DNA of 64,000 bases from Taudactylus pleione (taxonomy: Eukaryota; Chordata; Amphibia; Anura; Myobatrachidae), in the NCBI GenBank assembly GCA_031769625.1, contig JAUIMM010000135.1, positions 1,695,001 to 1,759,000 on the forward strand, written 5' to 3'. Shown here piece after piece: positions 35,701-45,877 of the stretch; the first letter of the stretch is position 1, and every line of letters starts with the position of its first letter. The position numbers and the translations under genes are program-made. The notes under the pieces were generated by a model. That model did no database searches. It had not been told where the DNA came from and saw nothing but the letters and a program-made list of their open reading frames with translations.

Positions 35701-35867
35701 ATTATCAGCTCTTCCAGGGAGACCAGCCTCCAGAAGGTACAGAGGGACCTGTGGTGGTGGATTCAAGTGGGGACGAGTTAATACTTTGTGAGGATGAGGA
35801 TGTACACACTGAAGAGGGTGAGGAATCGGTGGATGAGGAGGATGAGGATGACATCTTGCCTCCGTAG
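32754..35867 (+). CDS. hAT transposase with BED zinc finger
   Basis: Uninterrupted 1037-residue protein; it would excise and reinsert the transposon in the nucleus. An acidic, low-complexity N-terminal part is followed by a BED finger at about 250-300, with ligands Cys270, Cys273, His294 and His299. The RNase-H-like catalytic core has Asp502 (TTDMWTS), Asp590 (ISDNATN) and Glu952 (VYSERVFSAAGN). The C-terminal hATC dimerisation region covers about 905-985 (YLYWQEKE, SERRRRLLP), and an acidic tail follows. All expected catalytic residues are present. The ATG follows the leader array closely (ATAAATGG). It resembles genes annotated as zinc finger BED domain-containing proteins, but lies inside intact transposon ends, so it is a transposase and not a host gene. 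Confidence 0.95.
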   Translation: MEDQTFSDKNKIEKDQEPLPPSAEAAATSHDIDDNMPSTSSAKADAQCHSRGHIQSQMAKFRKMTLKKTFKSAEEKRKLANMPFTTRSGKERLRSIPSMFMTSGSASHDDGSPPPTKKIKRVKLAKAQRRTVLSKKISQIPKESPSVVVVAMPDLPSTGREEVALSTICTPPASAERSTHSPLADMQIEDVTVEVQQDEDTGVAGAEEEVGEEDSDGDVVCLNQAPGETVVVRGMKKPITVMPGQKTKHSTSLVWQYFYPNPDNNCLAICTICKGEISRGRDVNHLGTSSLIRHLQRVHKKLLSSSETLAKTVSSPGTPKSRCPVVSKRLQTTPSTPSSSISSLVRIGSSPAGHVTGMTDSPIRDSSGGSCIATPTAAAAAVAAAGSRSSSQRGSRNTTTFTKQLTLQQSLARRMKYDSSHPEAKRITEALTAMLVLDVRPVSAISAVGFRQLMEVVCPRFQIPSRFHFTRQAIPRLYRNVRKSVLSVLKNAVVHNVHLTTDMWTSGTGQTKDYMTVTAHWVDVSPYAATAAASPVAASQKRQLVTRQATLCITGFSKRHTADNLLEKLREIIAQWLTPLRLSWGFVISDNATNIVRALHLGKFQHVPCFAHTINLVVQNFLKSDRGVQETLWVARKISGHFRHSATACRRLERQQTLLNLPRHHLKQEVVTRWNSTLYMLQRMEEQQKAIQAYTSTYDIGKGGGMHLTQAQWRMISVLCKVLQPFELATREVSSDTASLSQVIPLIRLLQKQLEKVKEELRRSDSARHVGLVDEALHSLCQDSRVVNLLKSDHYILATVLDPRFKAYVVSLFPADTSLQRCKDLLVNTLSAEAERDTSTAPSSFSPATGAARKKLRYPKQPAGGDAGQAGPSLDIWSGLKDLATISDMSTVTAYDTVTIDRMVEDYIGDSIQVGMSDSPYLYWQEKEAIWRPLYKLALFYLSCPPSSVYSERVFSAAGNLVSERRRRLLPQNVEKMMFIKMNYQLFQGDQPPEGTEGPVVVDSSGDELILCEDEDVHTEEGEESVDEEDEDDILPP

Positions 35868-37479
35868 AGCCAGTTTGTGCAGGGACACATTAATTGCCAG
35901 CTTGTTTTGTGGGGGCCCAAACGAACCAATCATTTCAGCCACAGTTGTGTGGCAGACCCTGGCGCTGAAATGATTGATTTGTTAAAGTGTGCATGTCCTG
36001 TTTATACAACATAAGGGTGGGTGGGAGGGCCCAAGGACAATTCCATCTTGCACTTCTTTTTTTTCTTTGCATTATGTACAGTTTGGGGCCTAGTTTTTCT
36101 AACTGCCATCCTGTCTGCCACTGCAGTGTCACTCCTAGATGGGTCACGTGTTTGTGCCGCCCACTCGTGTCGCTTAGCATAGTCATCCAGCTACCTCGGT
36201 GCAACCTTTTGGACATGAAAACACTATTGTGAGGTGTGAGGTGTTCAGAATAGACTGGAAATGAGTGGAAATTAAGGTTATTGAGGTTAATAATAGCATA
36301 GGAGCAGAGAAACCAACAAATTCTGTGATTTTAGCTGTTTTTATGCTTTTTAAAAAAAAAATACAGATCCAAAACACAAAACCCAGAACCCAAAACACGG
36401 AAGGGTGGTTTTGGCAAAACCAATCCAGATCCAAAACACGAAGAAAGATCCAGATCCAAAACCAAAACACAAAACACGAAAAGTGGCCGGTGCACACCCC
36501 TAGTGTATTCCCACTGGCCAACCCAGGTCATTTGCAGACAGAACATGGGGAGAACAGCACAGCTGTCATTACCGCGTGCTACCTTTCTACAGTGCGCCTT
36601 TGTGACAACTACAAAATGGCGGCTCAGGGATGAAAAGAAGAGAGTACATTTCTTATACACAAACTGTGTTACAAGATATCAATGCTCCAGTTACTTATGG
36701 GGAGATTAATCAAACTTTGGCAACCAATCAGATTCCAGAGTCTTCTTTTCAATGTCTAATAAATTTACCCATTAATGTATATTATTTAGGCCAGTAATAC
36801 ACGATCTTTGATATAAAATCATTTTAGATAGTGACTTTCTTACATCGAGTGTAATCTACTTAAATCAAAGTCACCATACTAAGATTGCACAGAGACAGAA
36901 GAATATCCGGGAATAGACATTGGAAGATGGCGGGATGGGAAGAATAGGATGCGTACAGTAGTCATTTACAATACAAATGCTCAGTACACAGAAGAACAAT
37001 AACATATCTGATACTTATTCACTGACACACAAAAAAAAAAAACTAAACAAAAAAAGGAAGAAAACGCTACTGGGAAGACTCCCATAGTCACCATCACAGC
37101 ACTGATCACATGTAAGTGATAGTCAAAGATTATTAATCAATAGAAACATTTGTGAATTCAGATTCAGTACCATGTTTAAAAGAATTTTAAAATAGTAATT
37201 CTAGGATGATGACACAGTATGTAACCCAAATTTTGGAAGCAAATTTTACTAGACCTTTGGGCATGTCACAACCAATATCATCCATGACCTTTGCTGCCTC
37301 CCCGTCTGTAGCAATGCATGCCACATTTTATATACTACTGTACTTCTTTGTTCAAAATATAGGAAAATTGTCTCTGACTTTTTAGATCTTATTTATAAAC
37401 TTGACCGATTGAAGACTTAAATGTATCTTATTAGCAATTCAAATGATTGCTTTTAAATTATTTATTTTTTTAAACACTA

Positions 37480-37655
37480 AAGGGTATATTTACTAAAGTG
37501 CGGGTTTTTAAAAGTGGAGATGTTGCCCATAGCAACAAATCAGAATCTACTTAACAATTATCTAGCACCTTCTAGAAGATAATAGCTAGAATCAGATTGG
37601 TTGCTATGGGCAGCATCTCCACTTCTAAAAACCTGCACTTTAGTGAATTTACCCC
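37480..37655. mobile_element. TA-flanked palindromic MITE, second copy
   Basis: Same family as 11409-11580: GGGTATATTTACTAAAGTG at the left, GTTGCTATGGGCAGCATC and TTTAGTGAATTTACCCC at the right, with TA on both sides. Confidence 0.8.
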
Positions 37656-37900
37656 TAAAGAAATGAAGTCTGATACGTGGCACTAGGCGCAACTGTTTTA
37701 TGGAGTTGTAACGTGCACCTCCGTTTGCATAATTCTTACTGGGGGGGACATATTAACATATCAAAGTATCAAGTACTCTGATTCTATACTGTTAAATACA
37801 TACTGTCCACATTATACTATAGACAGTAACTAATACTATACACAGGCCTATACATGCCATGAAATGTACTAACAGAGTGCACAAATCAGTGCATAATGCA

Positions 37901-37922
37901 ACATATATATATATATATATAT
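37901..37922. repeat. (AT)n microsatellite
   Basis: Simple AT run. Confidence 0.85.
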
Positions 37923-38386
37923 GCAGAAACAAAACTCTCATCAGTCTGTACATAAAATTATTATAGCAAAACATGTGTAAAAATACTGCTTGTAGCATCA
38001 TTGTGCATGCGTAGTACCAGGAGGTGCTCATACGAGATCCCATTCTTGGGCACAGGGGCCGGTACATACACAATGAAGCCCTGCCTGGGCATTACCAGGC
38101 TTTCCTAAAATCTGATCTCATAGATGACATAACCCCCCGTAGTGTCGCTAGTCCTGCCCCTGATCTTAGCAGAGGACATGGCAGGCAGTACATATTTAGA
38201 TGGCATGCAAGTCTGAGGAAGAGGGGAGTCTTACACTTACTTTTCCCAAATGACCATAAATGAAGTGTCCCATATGACTAGACATATAACATAACTGAAC
38301 AGACAGGTCCACTTTAAGACCATTAAATGCCTGCAATGTCTTGCCTCCTCTGGCCCTGAAAGGTTGCAATTCCTGTGGTAACTCAC

Positions 38387-38447
38387 CTCCAGCACAGACG
38401 CTGGACGGCTCTACAGCCAGGATTTCAATGCAGGATTTCTTCAGGAT
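38387..38447 (-). CDS. antxr1: ANTXR-family exon e (VWA to Ig-like linker)
   Basis: 61 bases. Acceptor is tttcag and donor is GGAG|gtgagt. It enters in phase 0 and leaves after one base. It encodes ILKKSCIEILAVEPSSVCAG, the junction between the VWA domain and the Ig-like extracellular domain. Two cysteines are present, as expected for the disulfides here. It precedes the 35.4-kb intron that contains most of the mobile DNA in the window. Confidence 0.93.
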
Positions 38448-39589
38448 CTGAAAGAAGAAGCAGTTCTCTGTCTCAATTCAAGTTTTAGTCAAGCAAAGTG
38501 GGAGCCAAGTTATTACTGTTAGTACGGACCAAAGAGCCACAGTTTTCTCTAACTGGTGCTGACAGGAAGAGCAATTTTATGTGCGCTCCATCTCTGAACA
38601 ATTTCATATACCATATCACATAAAATATACTTTATACTATACAGCAACAAAATAATGCAATCCACATCACAAAATAGCCAAGGGGTGAATTTCAGATATG
38701 AAAGGGGGTCACTTCAATCAGTTTTACCAATGGAACTTTACTTAGAATTGTCAGTTGAAAATTCTTGGAAAAAGGGGGGCTGTCTGCTCCTCAAAGAAGA
38801 AGAAAAGTCATCTGCTGCCCCCACTGGAAGACTCATCTGCCTAAACTATTACACGAACATAAATGAAGAGCATTCCAAACAGGTCACAGATATGATTAGT
38901 TGGGAACAAACCTGAGGACAGGACCATCTGACGCAACATCGCTGCTTTCAATTTAATGGAAAGTTAATCCAAAAAAACTTATTAGGCTTTAGGGGCTCAT
39001 TTATCAATAATTATTTGTGGCTTATTCATCATTTTCGTGGGGGTAACCGCAAATATTTAATATCCCATGGGAACCCTCTCCTGGTAATGGCAGCAGTGCA
39101 TGCATGGTCAGTAGACCGCACATGTACTGGAGTCCCGGCACAGGAATCCCAGCACATCGCAGGGGCGGGCTCCTTTCAGAGCCCATTTCCCTCCGCGTGC
39201 TTTTTGTTACATTCGGGCATTATGATCGCATCCTGCAATGCAATCATGGACGCTAGTATCGTGCCCAGATCGCATTGCAAAATGTAATCATTAATAAATG
39301 GGCCCCTTATCACTATCAGAGGTGGATCACCATTAATAACAAAAAACAAATTATATTAATTTTTGTTACTTTATGGTTTACTATTACCTCTCCTTTTTAA
39401 GGGGATCACTGCAGATGAATGTGACTTTTGCAAGGCTCTATATAAGTCAGCTACGGCAGAATTAACTTTACTCAAGTGTGTTTTAAACTATTTCAGGACA
39501 AATTACTGCGTTAAAATAGTCCTAATTAATTGCGCTCAAATTGTGTTTTGATTAGGATATTACAGGGAAACATTAGTAACATTTCAAAC

Positions 39590-40525
39590 AAAAACAGACA
39601 ATCTGACCTCATCTTCCTTCACATTCCCACCCGCCCCTTTTGCTCCAGAAATGCACGCCGCCTCTGCTTCCAACTAACTACGTCCTCCCACTCCTGCCTC
39701 CAAGATTTTGCTCGTGCAGCTCCTTACCTCTGGAACTCTCTCCCTCTCCCTATCAGACTCTCCACCACTCTACAAAACTGCAAGCTGGCTCTCAAGACAC
39801 TCACTACTTTGTCAAAGCCTTTGAGCTCTCATACTACTCCACTGCTCCATGCTCCTTCTTCACTGTCTACCCCATCTGTGTCACCCCTGTCTTTGTGCCC
39901 CTCCTCTTTAGAGTGTAAGCTCTCACAAGCAGGGCCCTCTTCCCTCACGTGCTTCTCCTTCCATTACTCATACTATCATCTACTCCATACTCCCCACAAC
40001 AGTACCTAACACTTATTTGCTGACGCCCTGCTGCTTATTTTAGTGATATGATCGCTAATGCAGCAATGTATATAATTGTCCTGCTTTGTTTTGTACTGTA
40101 AGTCAGTGGCGTCACAAGGAGGTGCGGGTAACACCCGGGTGTCACCCGCCAAGGGGGGGGGCACCAAGGTGCCGACTCCCCCTCAGTGACAGGAGCTGGC
40201 TGCTGCACTGTAGCATTAAGTGCAGCACTCGGCTCCTGACACTGTGAGGGAGTCGGCACTGCAAACAGGGCAGTACACATCTCTGGCATCCCCCTTCCCC
40301 AGTAATAATAACCATGGGGGTTTGGGCCCACGCCCCTATTCTCAGCGCACAGCTCAACCGCACACATAGCATCCCTCTCCGCACCAGGTGACACTGCGGG
40401 GAGGGACGCCACTGCTGTAAGTCACTGTTTTCTTGTGTGATCATTTGCTTATGTACTATGCAAGGCACTGCAGAACCATTGTGGCGCCATATAACTAAGG
40501 GATAATGATAATAATAATCCCACAA
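39590..40525 (+). pseudogene. Non-LTR retrotransposon (CR1/L2-like) 3' end, split by a MITE
   Basis: The frame beginning near 39601 reads FARAAPYLWNSLPLPIRL, the C-terminal motif of CR1/L2-group reverse transcriptases, followed by the 3' untranslated signature GAGTGTAAGCTCTCACAAGC and AGGGCCCTCTTCCC. After a hAT MITE (40104-40414) the tail resumes with GGCACTGCAGAACCATTGTG, GCGCCATATAACTAAGG and an ATAATAATA run, the typical end. Only the last few hundred bases of the element are present. Confidence 0.7.
40104..40414. mobile_element. hAT-type MITE, 311 bp, inserted in the LINE
   Basis: Ends are CAGTGGCGTC and GACGCCACTG, a perfect inverted pair, with exact octamer CTGTAAGT on both sides (40096-40103, 40415-40422). 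Joining the flanks restores continuous LINE 3' sequence. Confidence 0.92.
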
Positions 40526-40895
40526 GTATAGCACTGCATTTATGGAACTCTTATTGGTATACAAATGTGTGTAGATAGATATTGGAGCCTCATTTACAGT
40601 TGAATGACGAGATGCCTTGTTTGCATATGAGCAGAGATGCATCTACAAGATGAGTAAATCTAGTGTATAAATGGTGTCTGTGCAGACCCAACAATCATCA
40701 TCAATAACTCCAAAAGTGCGCTTGCCATTTATACGGGTGATACATTTACGCCTTACAGCTAGCGAATGAGTCACAGTTTGTGTGTTAATCTTGCCCTGTA
40801 ACAATCTGGGTATATTTTGTACACACAGTTCTTTATAGTTACCAGTGATCCTGAGATTAGTTTACATTATGTAGCGCTTTAATATATATACTCAC

Positions 40896-40976
40896 TGAGT
40901 CAATAACGCCCTGTAGAGCTTGAAAGCCACCCGTCACTGGGAAAACATGGTCAATGCTGTCAGCAATTGTAGAGAG
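40896..40976 (-). CDS. antxr1: ANTXR-family exon d (end of VWA domain)
   Basis: 81 bases, phase 0 at both ends. Acceptor is ccacag and donor is TCA|gtgagt. It encodes 27 residues beginning [20 protein letters not shown] and ending GVIDS, the last helix region of the VWA domain. Family members usually have a charged residue after the first leucine (LARIADS); here it is LSTIADS. That may mark a species difference or an ANTXRL-type paralogue. Confidence 0.92.
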
Positions 40977-41459
40977 CTGTGGAATAGACAGGAGATGCAA
41001 TCAAATGCTTTGTAAAGGAGCTCCAAACACTTTGTGGTCAGTCCAACTAGCTGTGAGTTCCCCCGCGGCACGAGTAATGCGGCTATATGTCGCACTCACG
41101 GTACCTCCAGACTCACAGATTTTGGTTCACAGCATGAGGGGGCACGTTAGGGTGCTGTTGCTGGCGCTTCTATGCCATTGCAATGGCAACTCACCCACCT
41201 TGCGGATAATAGGATTGAACCCTAAAAAGCGCCAAACCTTGTAAAGAGGATGGGTGTAGACTGACCCAGAGCAAGCAATCAGCTTTTAACTATAATTTTA
41301 TAGAATGTACTTGATAAATAAGGATGATGGGAGGCATAGGGGGAGACATATGGGGTGATGGGAGGAATTTCTGAGAAAAAGGGTGAGATAGGGGGAGATG
41401 GGATGAATAGGGGGAGACGGTAGCAGTGCTATTTTTCAGCAGGAACAAGAAGGAACTCA

Positions 41460-41943
41460 GGGCCTGATTCAGAGCCGGACGCTCGCATAGCTGTGGGTTA
41501 CCACCCACAGCTTATGCGAGCGTCCATGATGATGGTCGCGATGGTCAAGACCATCGCGACCATCGGGCTTGCGACGAGACCCTGCGGTAGGGTCTCGGTG
41601 ACCGCAAGCCCTGGAGTGATTTTGGCTCTATCAGAGCCAAAATCACTCCCACTGACATCACTAGTAATGTCAGTGGGGCCGGACCCAGACAGTAGGCGTT
41701 CCCATGGGAACGCCTCCGTCTGGCAGCCACGCCCCCGGCACGCCCACCAATGGGGGCGTGCTGTCACTCACCATCGACAGCACGCCCCCTGTGGTGCGAG
41801 ACCCATAACGACGGCTACCCCGTCGTTATTTGGGTCTCGCGCATGCGCACGACGGAGCTCCCTCCATCGTGTGCATGCGCACTAGGGCACCATCGACCCG
41901 CTTGCGAGCGCTCAGCGCTCGCGAGCAGGTCAGAATCAGGCCC
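41460..41943. mobile_element. Hairpin-chain MITE, 484 bp
   Basis: Ends are GGGCCTGATTCAGA and TCTGAATCAGGCCC-like (RTCAGAATCAGGCCC), with TCA on both sides (41457-41459, 41944-41946), so it belongs to the GGGCCTGATTC family. Its interior is almost wholly consecutive inverted repeats: 41477-41525, 41531-41564, 41565-41611, 41613-41649, 41650-41675, 41685-41723, 41752-41789, 41796-41840, 41839-41880 and 41900-41926. The second has a perfect 16-bp stem with a 2-base loop (GATGGTCGCGATGGTC). The fourth has a perfect 17-bp stem (GGAGTGATTTTGGCTCT). No coding potential. Confidence 0.85.
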
Positions 41944-42484
41944 TCAGTTCCTGAACCTTTCATTAACTATGATGTAATATCCTGGGCCAAAATGTATTTT
42001 CCATAAGATGAGTTTAATTTTAAAGTTCCCTTTTGAGTGCCTTATTTACTATGATATAGAAATGATCAGAAAAATGATGAAGTCTCTTTGAAGATTTATT
42101 TGTGTAGCATACACAGAGCTGGCAAAGTATTTTATTGCCAACTGACAACATCATTGAACACTTTTATATATCAAAATGTTAATATCACATAAACCAATCA
42201 AATAATTGTTATACTCTCCTAATGGAAGCTGTCCAACCTTATCATCATGATCATGTATCACCTTATCGTATGATTGTGACTTATAGCATTAAAAATATCA
42301 TTTAACATTTGTGCAGAATTTCTACTTCCCTATTCCATAAGATGCTAGCTAACCACAGTATATATATATATAGAATATATATACACTGTGTGTGTCTGTG
42401 ATTTTCTATAGCTCCACCCCCAGTAGTTCCACCCACAGTTCCTGAAACTATTTTTCCAGAAAAATAGCCCTGGACAGAAGTTAT

Positions 42485-42674
42485 AGGGGGAAACAGTATA
42501 AATAGGGGGAGATGGGTGAAGCAAGGGGAAGAATAGGTGAGCTGGGAGGAATAGGAGATAGATGAGTGTAATAGGGGGAGATGGAAGGAATAGATGGACA
42601 TGGGAGGAATATTGAGAAAAATAGGGGAAGAGAGATGGGAAGGTGGAGGAAGAGAGAAACCCCCCCCCCCCCCA
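42485..42674. repeat. Purine-rich degenerate repeat plus poly(C)
   Basis: Repeated AGGGGGAGATGG and GGAGGAATAG motifs ending in a 15-base C run. The same motif mix is at 41320-41420. Confidence 0.7.
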
Positions 42675-43320
42675 GCACAATAGCTAGCGACCCAGCAAAT
42701 GACAGGTCCAAAATACTAGTTGCATAATATTACTGTTGTAAATCCCCAGATAGATCACATCTAGAACATAAAGCACAGTTTGGGCCACCTCACTATAATA
42801 AGTACATACAGTAGGTGAACTCAAGATGTTAGAGACATTTCTTGTGTTTATGTTGTAAAAATGTTGTAGAGGTGACCTTAGTAATATGTGTAACGTTCAG
42901 AAAGTCGTCTAATGGATAGCCGGCAAGGACCAGTGATGCGCGTGCACGCTGGGTCTTTGCCGACTCGAATATCTGTGGAACATGCTCGTCAGCCTGACGA
43001 CGATCAGGTTCCCCATGTTCACAGATAGGAGGTTGGTCTCCTGCACTGAATGACTTTCAGTGAACACCGTTCACCTGAAGGACTGAACGCTAGACGTTCA
43101 GTTTTTCAGGTCGCCTAATAGATAGGCCCCTTATATATAAGGATATAAGGTCAACACAAAGATTTGTCTTACAGACTTTTTGTACCTTACTGAGAACACA
43201 AGGTCATGGAAGACAGAGGGATCACCATGAGCACAGGAAGGGGTTCTTCACAGTAAGCTGATCCTCAGCACAAAAGGTTGGGATGGTAAACACTCTAACA
43301 TAATTTTATATATATATATA

Positions 43321-43544
43321 GATCCACCAAAAACGGGACGGCACTCAGAGATTTGATATGCAAAACAACATATATTGTAAAAATGCCTCCAAAGCAGCGA
43401 CGTTTCGAGGTGTAACCCTCTTTCTCAAGCCTCAAGTGTTTAAAGAGGGTTACACCTCGAAACGTTGCTGCTTTGGAGGCATTTTTACAATATATGTTGT
43501 TTTGCATATCAACTCTCTGAGTGCCGTCCCGTTTTTGGTGGATC
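43321..43544. repeat. 224-bp near-perfect palindrome
   Basis: GATCCACCAAAAACGGGACG at the left mirrors the right end CGTCCCGTTTTTGGTGGATC. The arms carry AAAACAACATATATTG and GTTTCGAGGTGTAACCCTCT and meet around 43432. Flanked by TA runs at both sides. Probably a fold-back transposon or a head-to-head repeat pair. Confidence 0.85.
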
Positions 43545-43610
43545 TACATGGGATATTTTGGACAGGCACCGGAGGAACTTCATTGTTTGTGTGACAGAGT
43601 GCCAGCATAG

Positions 43611-43616
<6 letters not shown>

Positions 43617-43648
<32 letters not shown>
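43617..43648. repeat. (TA)n microsatellite
   Basis: Simple repeat near the palindrome. Confidence 0.85.
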
Positions 43649-44590
43649 CAGTACATATATCCTACAAGACATTACATCTGTAGCTGTAATCACAGGACAT
43701 CATGTGAGTGATTGGTCCTATGATTGCCCCCATTTGTATTTTAGTTATCAGGAAATATTTTTACTAAGGTAATTCAACATGAACTGACAAATGATTGTTA
43801 TTAAATTGCTGTAAGACAAATGCAGGTTTAGATCAATTGAAATCAGGTTGAAAATCCCTCAACCTATTCATTCCCATTTATACTGAAAGCTGGTCAATAC
43901 TCATCAATCTGAATGGCGTTCCCCTTCTTTAATTGGGGGAGAACATAAAATACTGTATGTGTTTCATTTTGGCAACCAAAAGACAATAGCAATAAAATAC
44001 ATGTTCACTGAATACAAAAAATGATGTAAGGTATTGATTAACCTAGATTTCTATAAATGTAACTGAATAACATTCCCATAGACACAGCCATAAAATATAA
44101 CTGCATGTTTGTGTTGCATTTCAGAGAGCTGAGCTGTACCAAACAGGAATCCAAACCGCGCATATGTATAGTAATATTACGCCGTCGGTGGCCCTACAAA
44201 TATCTCTTTTTGACATTCTGGCTGTTTCCATCCTGTCTCTGTCCATGTAAATATGCCTCACAGCCCAGGGCTACCTCTGTCCCTCTGTTTCATATCATGA
44301 ATTCTGACTTCAGGATCTATTTAATGTAACATAGAGCGAAAGCACATCAGGAAAGATGGGTACAAATGAGCAGCAAGGGGACTCCTGCAGCGGAAACCAA
44401 AAGGGAGTAGAAATGTGTAACACACTTTACATCAAAGAAACATATACAATTGTAGGGTTTTTTTTTGCTGTTGTGTAGCAAGACTTTTATTTCTAGGACA
44501 TTGCCTTATTTATTTATTTTTTAAAGTGATCTAATTTAGAAAGGGCGAGCTGCCATGTGTCATGGCTGGGAATTTCGGAGTTGTGGGTTT

Positions 44591-44749
44591 GTATCAAACC
44601 TTTGAGAGAGATGAAGCAGATAAGTTGCCCATAGCAACTATTCATCTTCTAACTGTCATTTATCTAGCACAGTTTATAAAGTGACAATTCGAATCTGATT
44701 GGTTGCTATGGGCAATTTCTCCACTTTATCTCTCTCTAGGGTTTGATAC
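44591..44749. mobile_element. Palindromic MITE
   Basis: GTATCAAACC at the left is mirrored by GGTTTGATAC at the right, with TTGCCCATAGCAAC and GTTGCTATGGGCAA inside. It is related in its core to the elements at 11409 and 37480. Confidence 0.75.
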
Positions 44750-44919
44750 TGTACATTTCCCCCTTAGAATGTTCCATTAGTTTACATGTCCATCTCTGAG
44801 TGTTTGCTTCTGGTCTTACTCTGTGTGTTCTAGTCATGTTTGTTCATGCCATCTATTGTACCTATAGCTATACCAATAGTTTCATAGATGGTAATTTTTT
44901 GTGTGATGCTTTCAATGGG

Positions 44920-45250
44920 CGGGCTGTACTAAAGGTGAAAATGCTGTTAAAATCCGCATTCACAAAATGTACTAAGCAGCTTTGTCCTGATGGGTAACAC
45001 CACAGCCTATGGGCTTCTTATCGGGACGCTCCCCCTCCCATCACCCCCCGCGGCCTTCTGCGCATGTACAGAAGGACACCAGAGGGACTTCTGGTATTAA
45101 ACACGGAAGTCCCATTGTCCGGAGCCATCGCCATCGGGAGAGCTGTCCTTTGCAATATTCTTGGTACATACCGCGGCAATGACCCTCGGTATGTACCTGA
45201 AGACAGGGGGGGATGTACTGCATCGCGGGAGCGATGCTTAGTACTTCCTG
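44920..45250. repeat. MITE-like repeat (AGCCTATGGGCTT family)
   Basis: Contains ACAGCCTATGGGCTTCTTAT and GAAGGACACCAGAGGGACTT. Ends are diffuse. Confidence 0.6.
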
Positions 45251-45667
45251 CCCTATGTCTACTAATGTGCGCATTATCTGGTCTGCAAGGACTGGTGTCC
45301 CTGTTGCATTATATAGCAATCTGTCAAAAAAAAGTGTATTAAAATAAATAAGTAATAATAATATGTTTTGTAGTACACATATATATTTGTATTTATTCAA
45401 TCAGGTGATGCAATTGTTATGTTATATATTTTTTTTGTTTATGGGAACTTTTAGAACCAGTCCGAATTTGTAGGGATGTTTAAAGTTCTTGTCGGAACAG
45501 AAAATATTTCAGATATGCTGTCTCCGGTAGGGAAAACCTTTTTATGTATAGTAGGCACCACACATTTCCTATAGCAAAGGACAGTAAAATCTACATCAAG
45601 TCACAGATACAATTTCACCCAGTGATTACTGCAGCTTCACGGTGACACAAAGTCATAAGCAAATGCA

Positions 45668-45716
45668 GGGGGGGGGGGGGGGGGGGGTTCCGGTTGCCTG
45701 GAAACCCACCTCCCCA
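45668..45716. repeat. Poly(G) hairpin repeat, copy 2
   Basis: A run of 20 G followed by TTCCGGTTGCCTGGAAACCC and a C-rich stretch. Same arrangement as 25197-25247. Confidence 0.75.
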
Positions 45717-45877
45717 GCCCAATTATGTGGAAAATAGAAATGTATAATGAATTGCATTAGTGACTCATTGACAGCAAACAAGGAAACTTTAACACCCACT
45801 GTAAGCAGCTTGTTTATCAGTTCCTGTAATACAGCTTAATGTACAAATAATATGCACCACCACATTACTCCACTTAC

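Larger units (their letters stand above)
30107..36502 (+). mobile_element. BED-finger hAT transposon, full-length copy
   Basis: 6.4-kb hAT-superfamily DNA transposon. The ends TAGGGGTG and CACCCCTA are flanked by an exact 8-bp duplication GTGTATTC (30099-30106 and 36503-36510). In order it holds subterminal GATCCGAGTC repeats, a TATA box (30267), a 160-bp tandem array (30612-32720), a 1037-codon transposase (32754-35867) and a 0.6-kb 3' region with AGATCCAAAACAC subterminal repeats. The uninterrupted reading frame and exact target duplication suggest recent insertion. It sits in the ANTXR intron in opposite orientation to the host gene. Confidence 0.95.
2971..38386 (-). other. 35.4-kb ANTXR intron packed with mobile DNA
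   Basis: Intron between exons e and f. Recognised content is listed separately. Stretches where I see nothing specific: 2971-3960, 5640-6700, 8060-8920, 17480-18940 (apart from short hairpins), 19260-19990, 29250-29900 (a repeat-like stretch with an AT run), 36511-37480 and 37660-38386. No additional host exon was recognised in either strand. Confidence 0.75.
38448..40895 (-). other. Intron between ANTXR exons d and e
   Basis: 2.4-kb intron. The notable content is a LINE 3' end (39590-40525). The region 38460-39590 shows nothing specific. Confidence 0.8.
40977..45877 (-). other. Intron between ANTXR exons c and d
   Basis: 4.9-kb intron with the hairpin-chain element (41460-41943), purine-rich degenerate repeats at 41320-41420 and 42485-42660, a 224-bp palindrome (43321-43544) and smaller MITEs. 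At 43690-44580 I see nothing specific. Confidence 0.8.

Noticed and set aside
32754..35867. Host ZBED-type zinc-finger gene
   Set aside because: The ORF lies between perfect hAT ends with an exact 8-bp target duplication and keeps all transposase catalytic residues, so it is a transposon gene and not a domesticated host gene.
41460..41943. tRNA cluster or CRISPR-like array
   Set aside because: The hairpins differ from each other in sequence and length, have no tRNA loops or A/B boxes and no constant repeat; the ends are those of a MITE.
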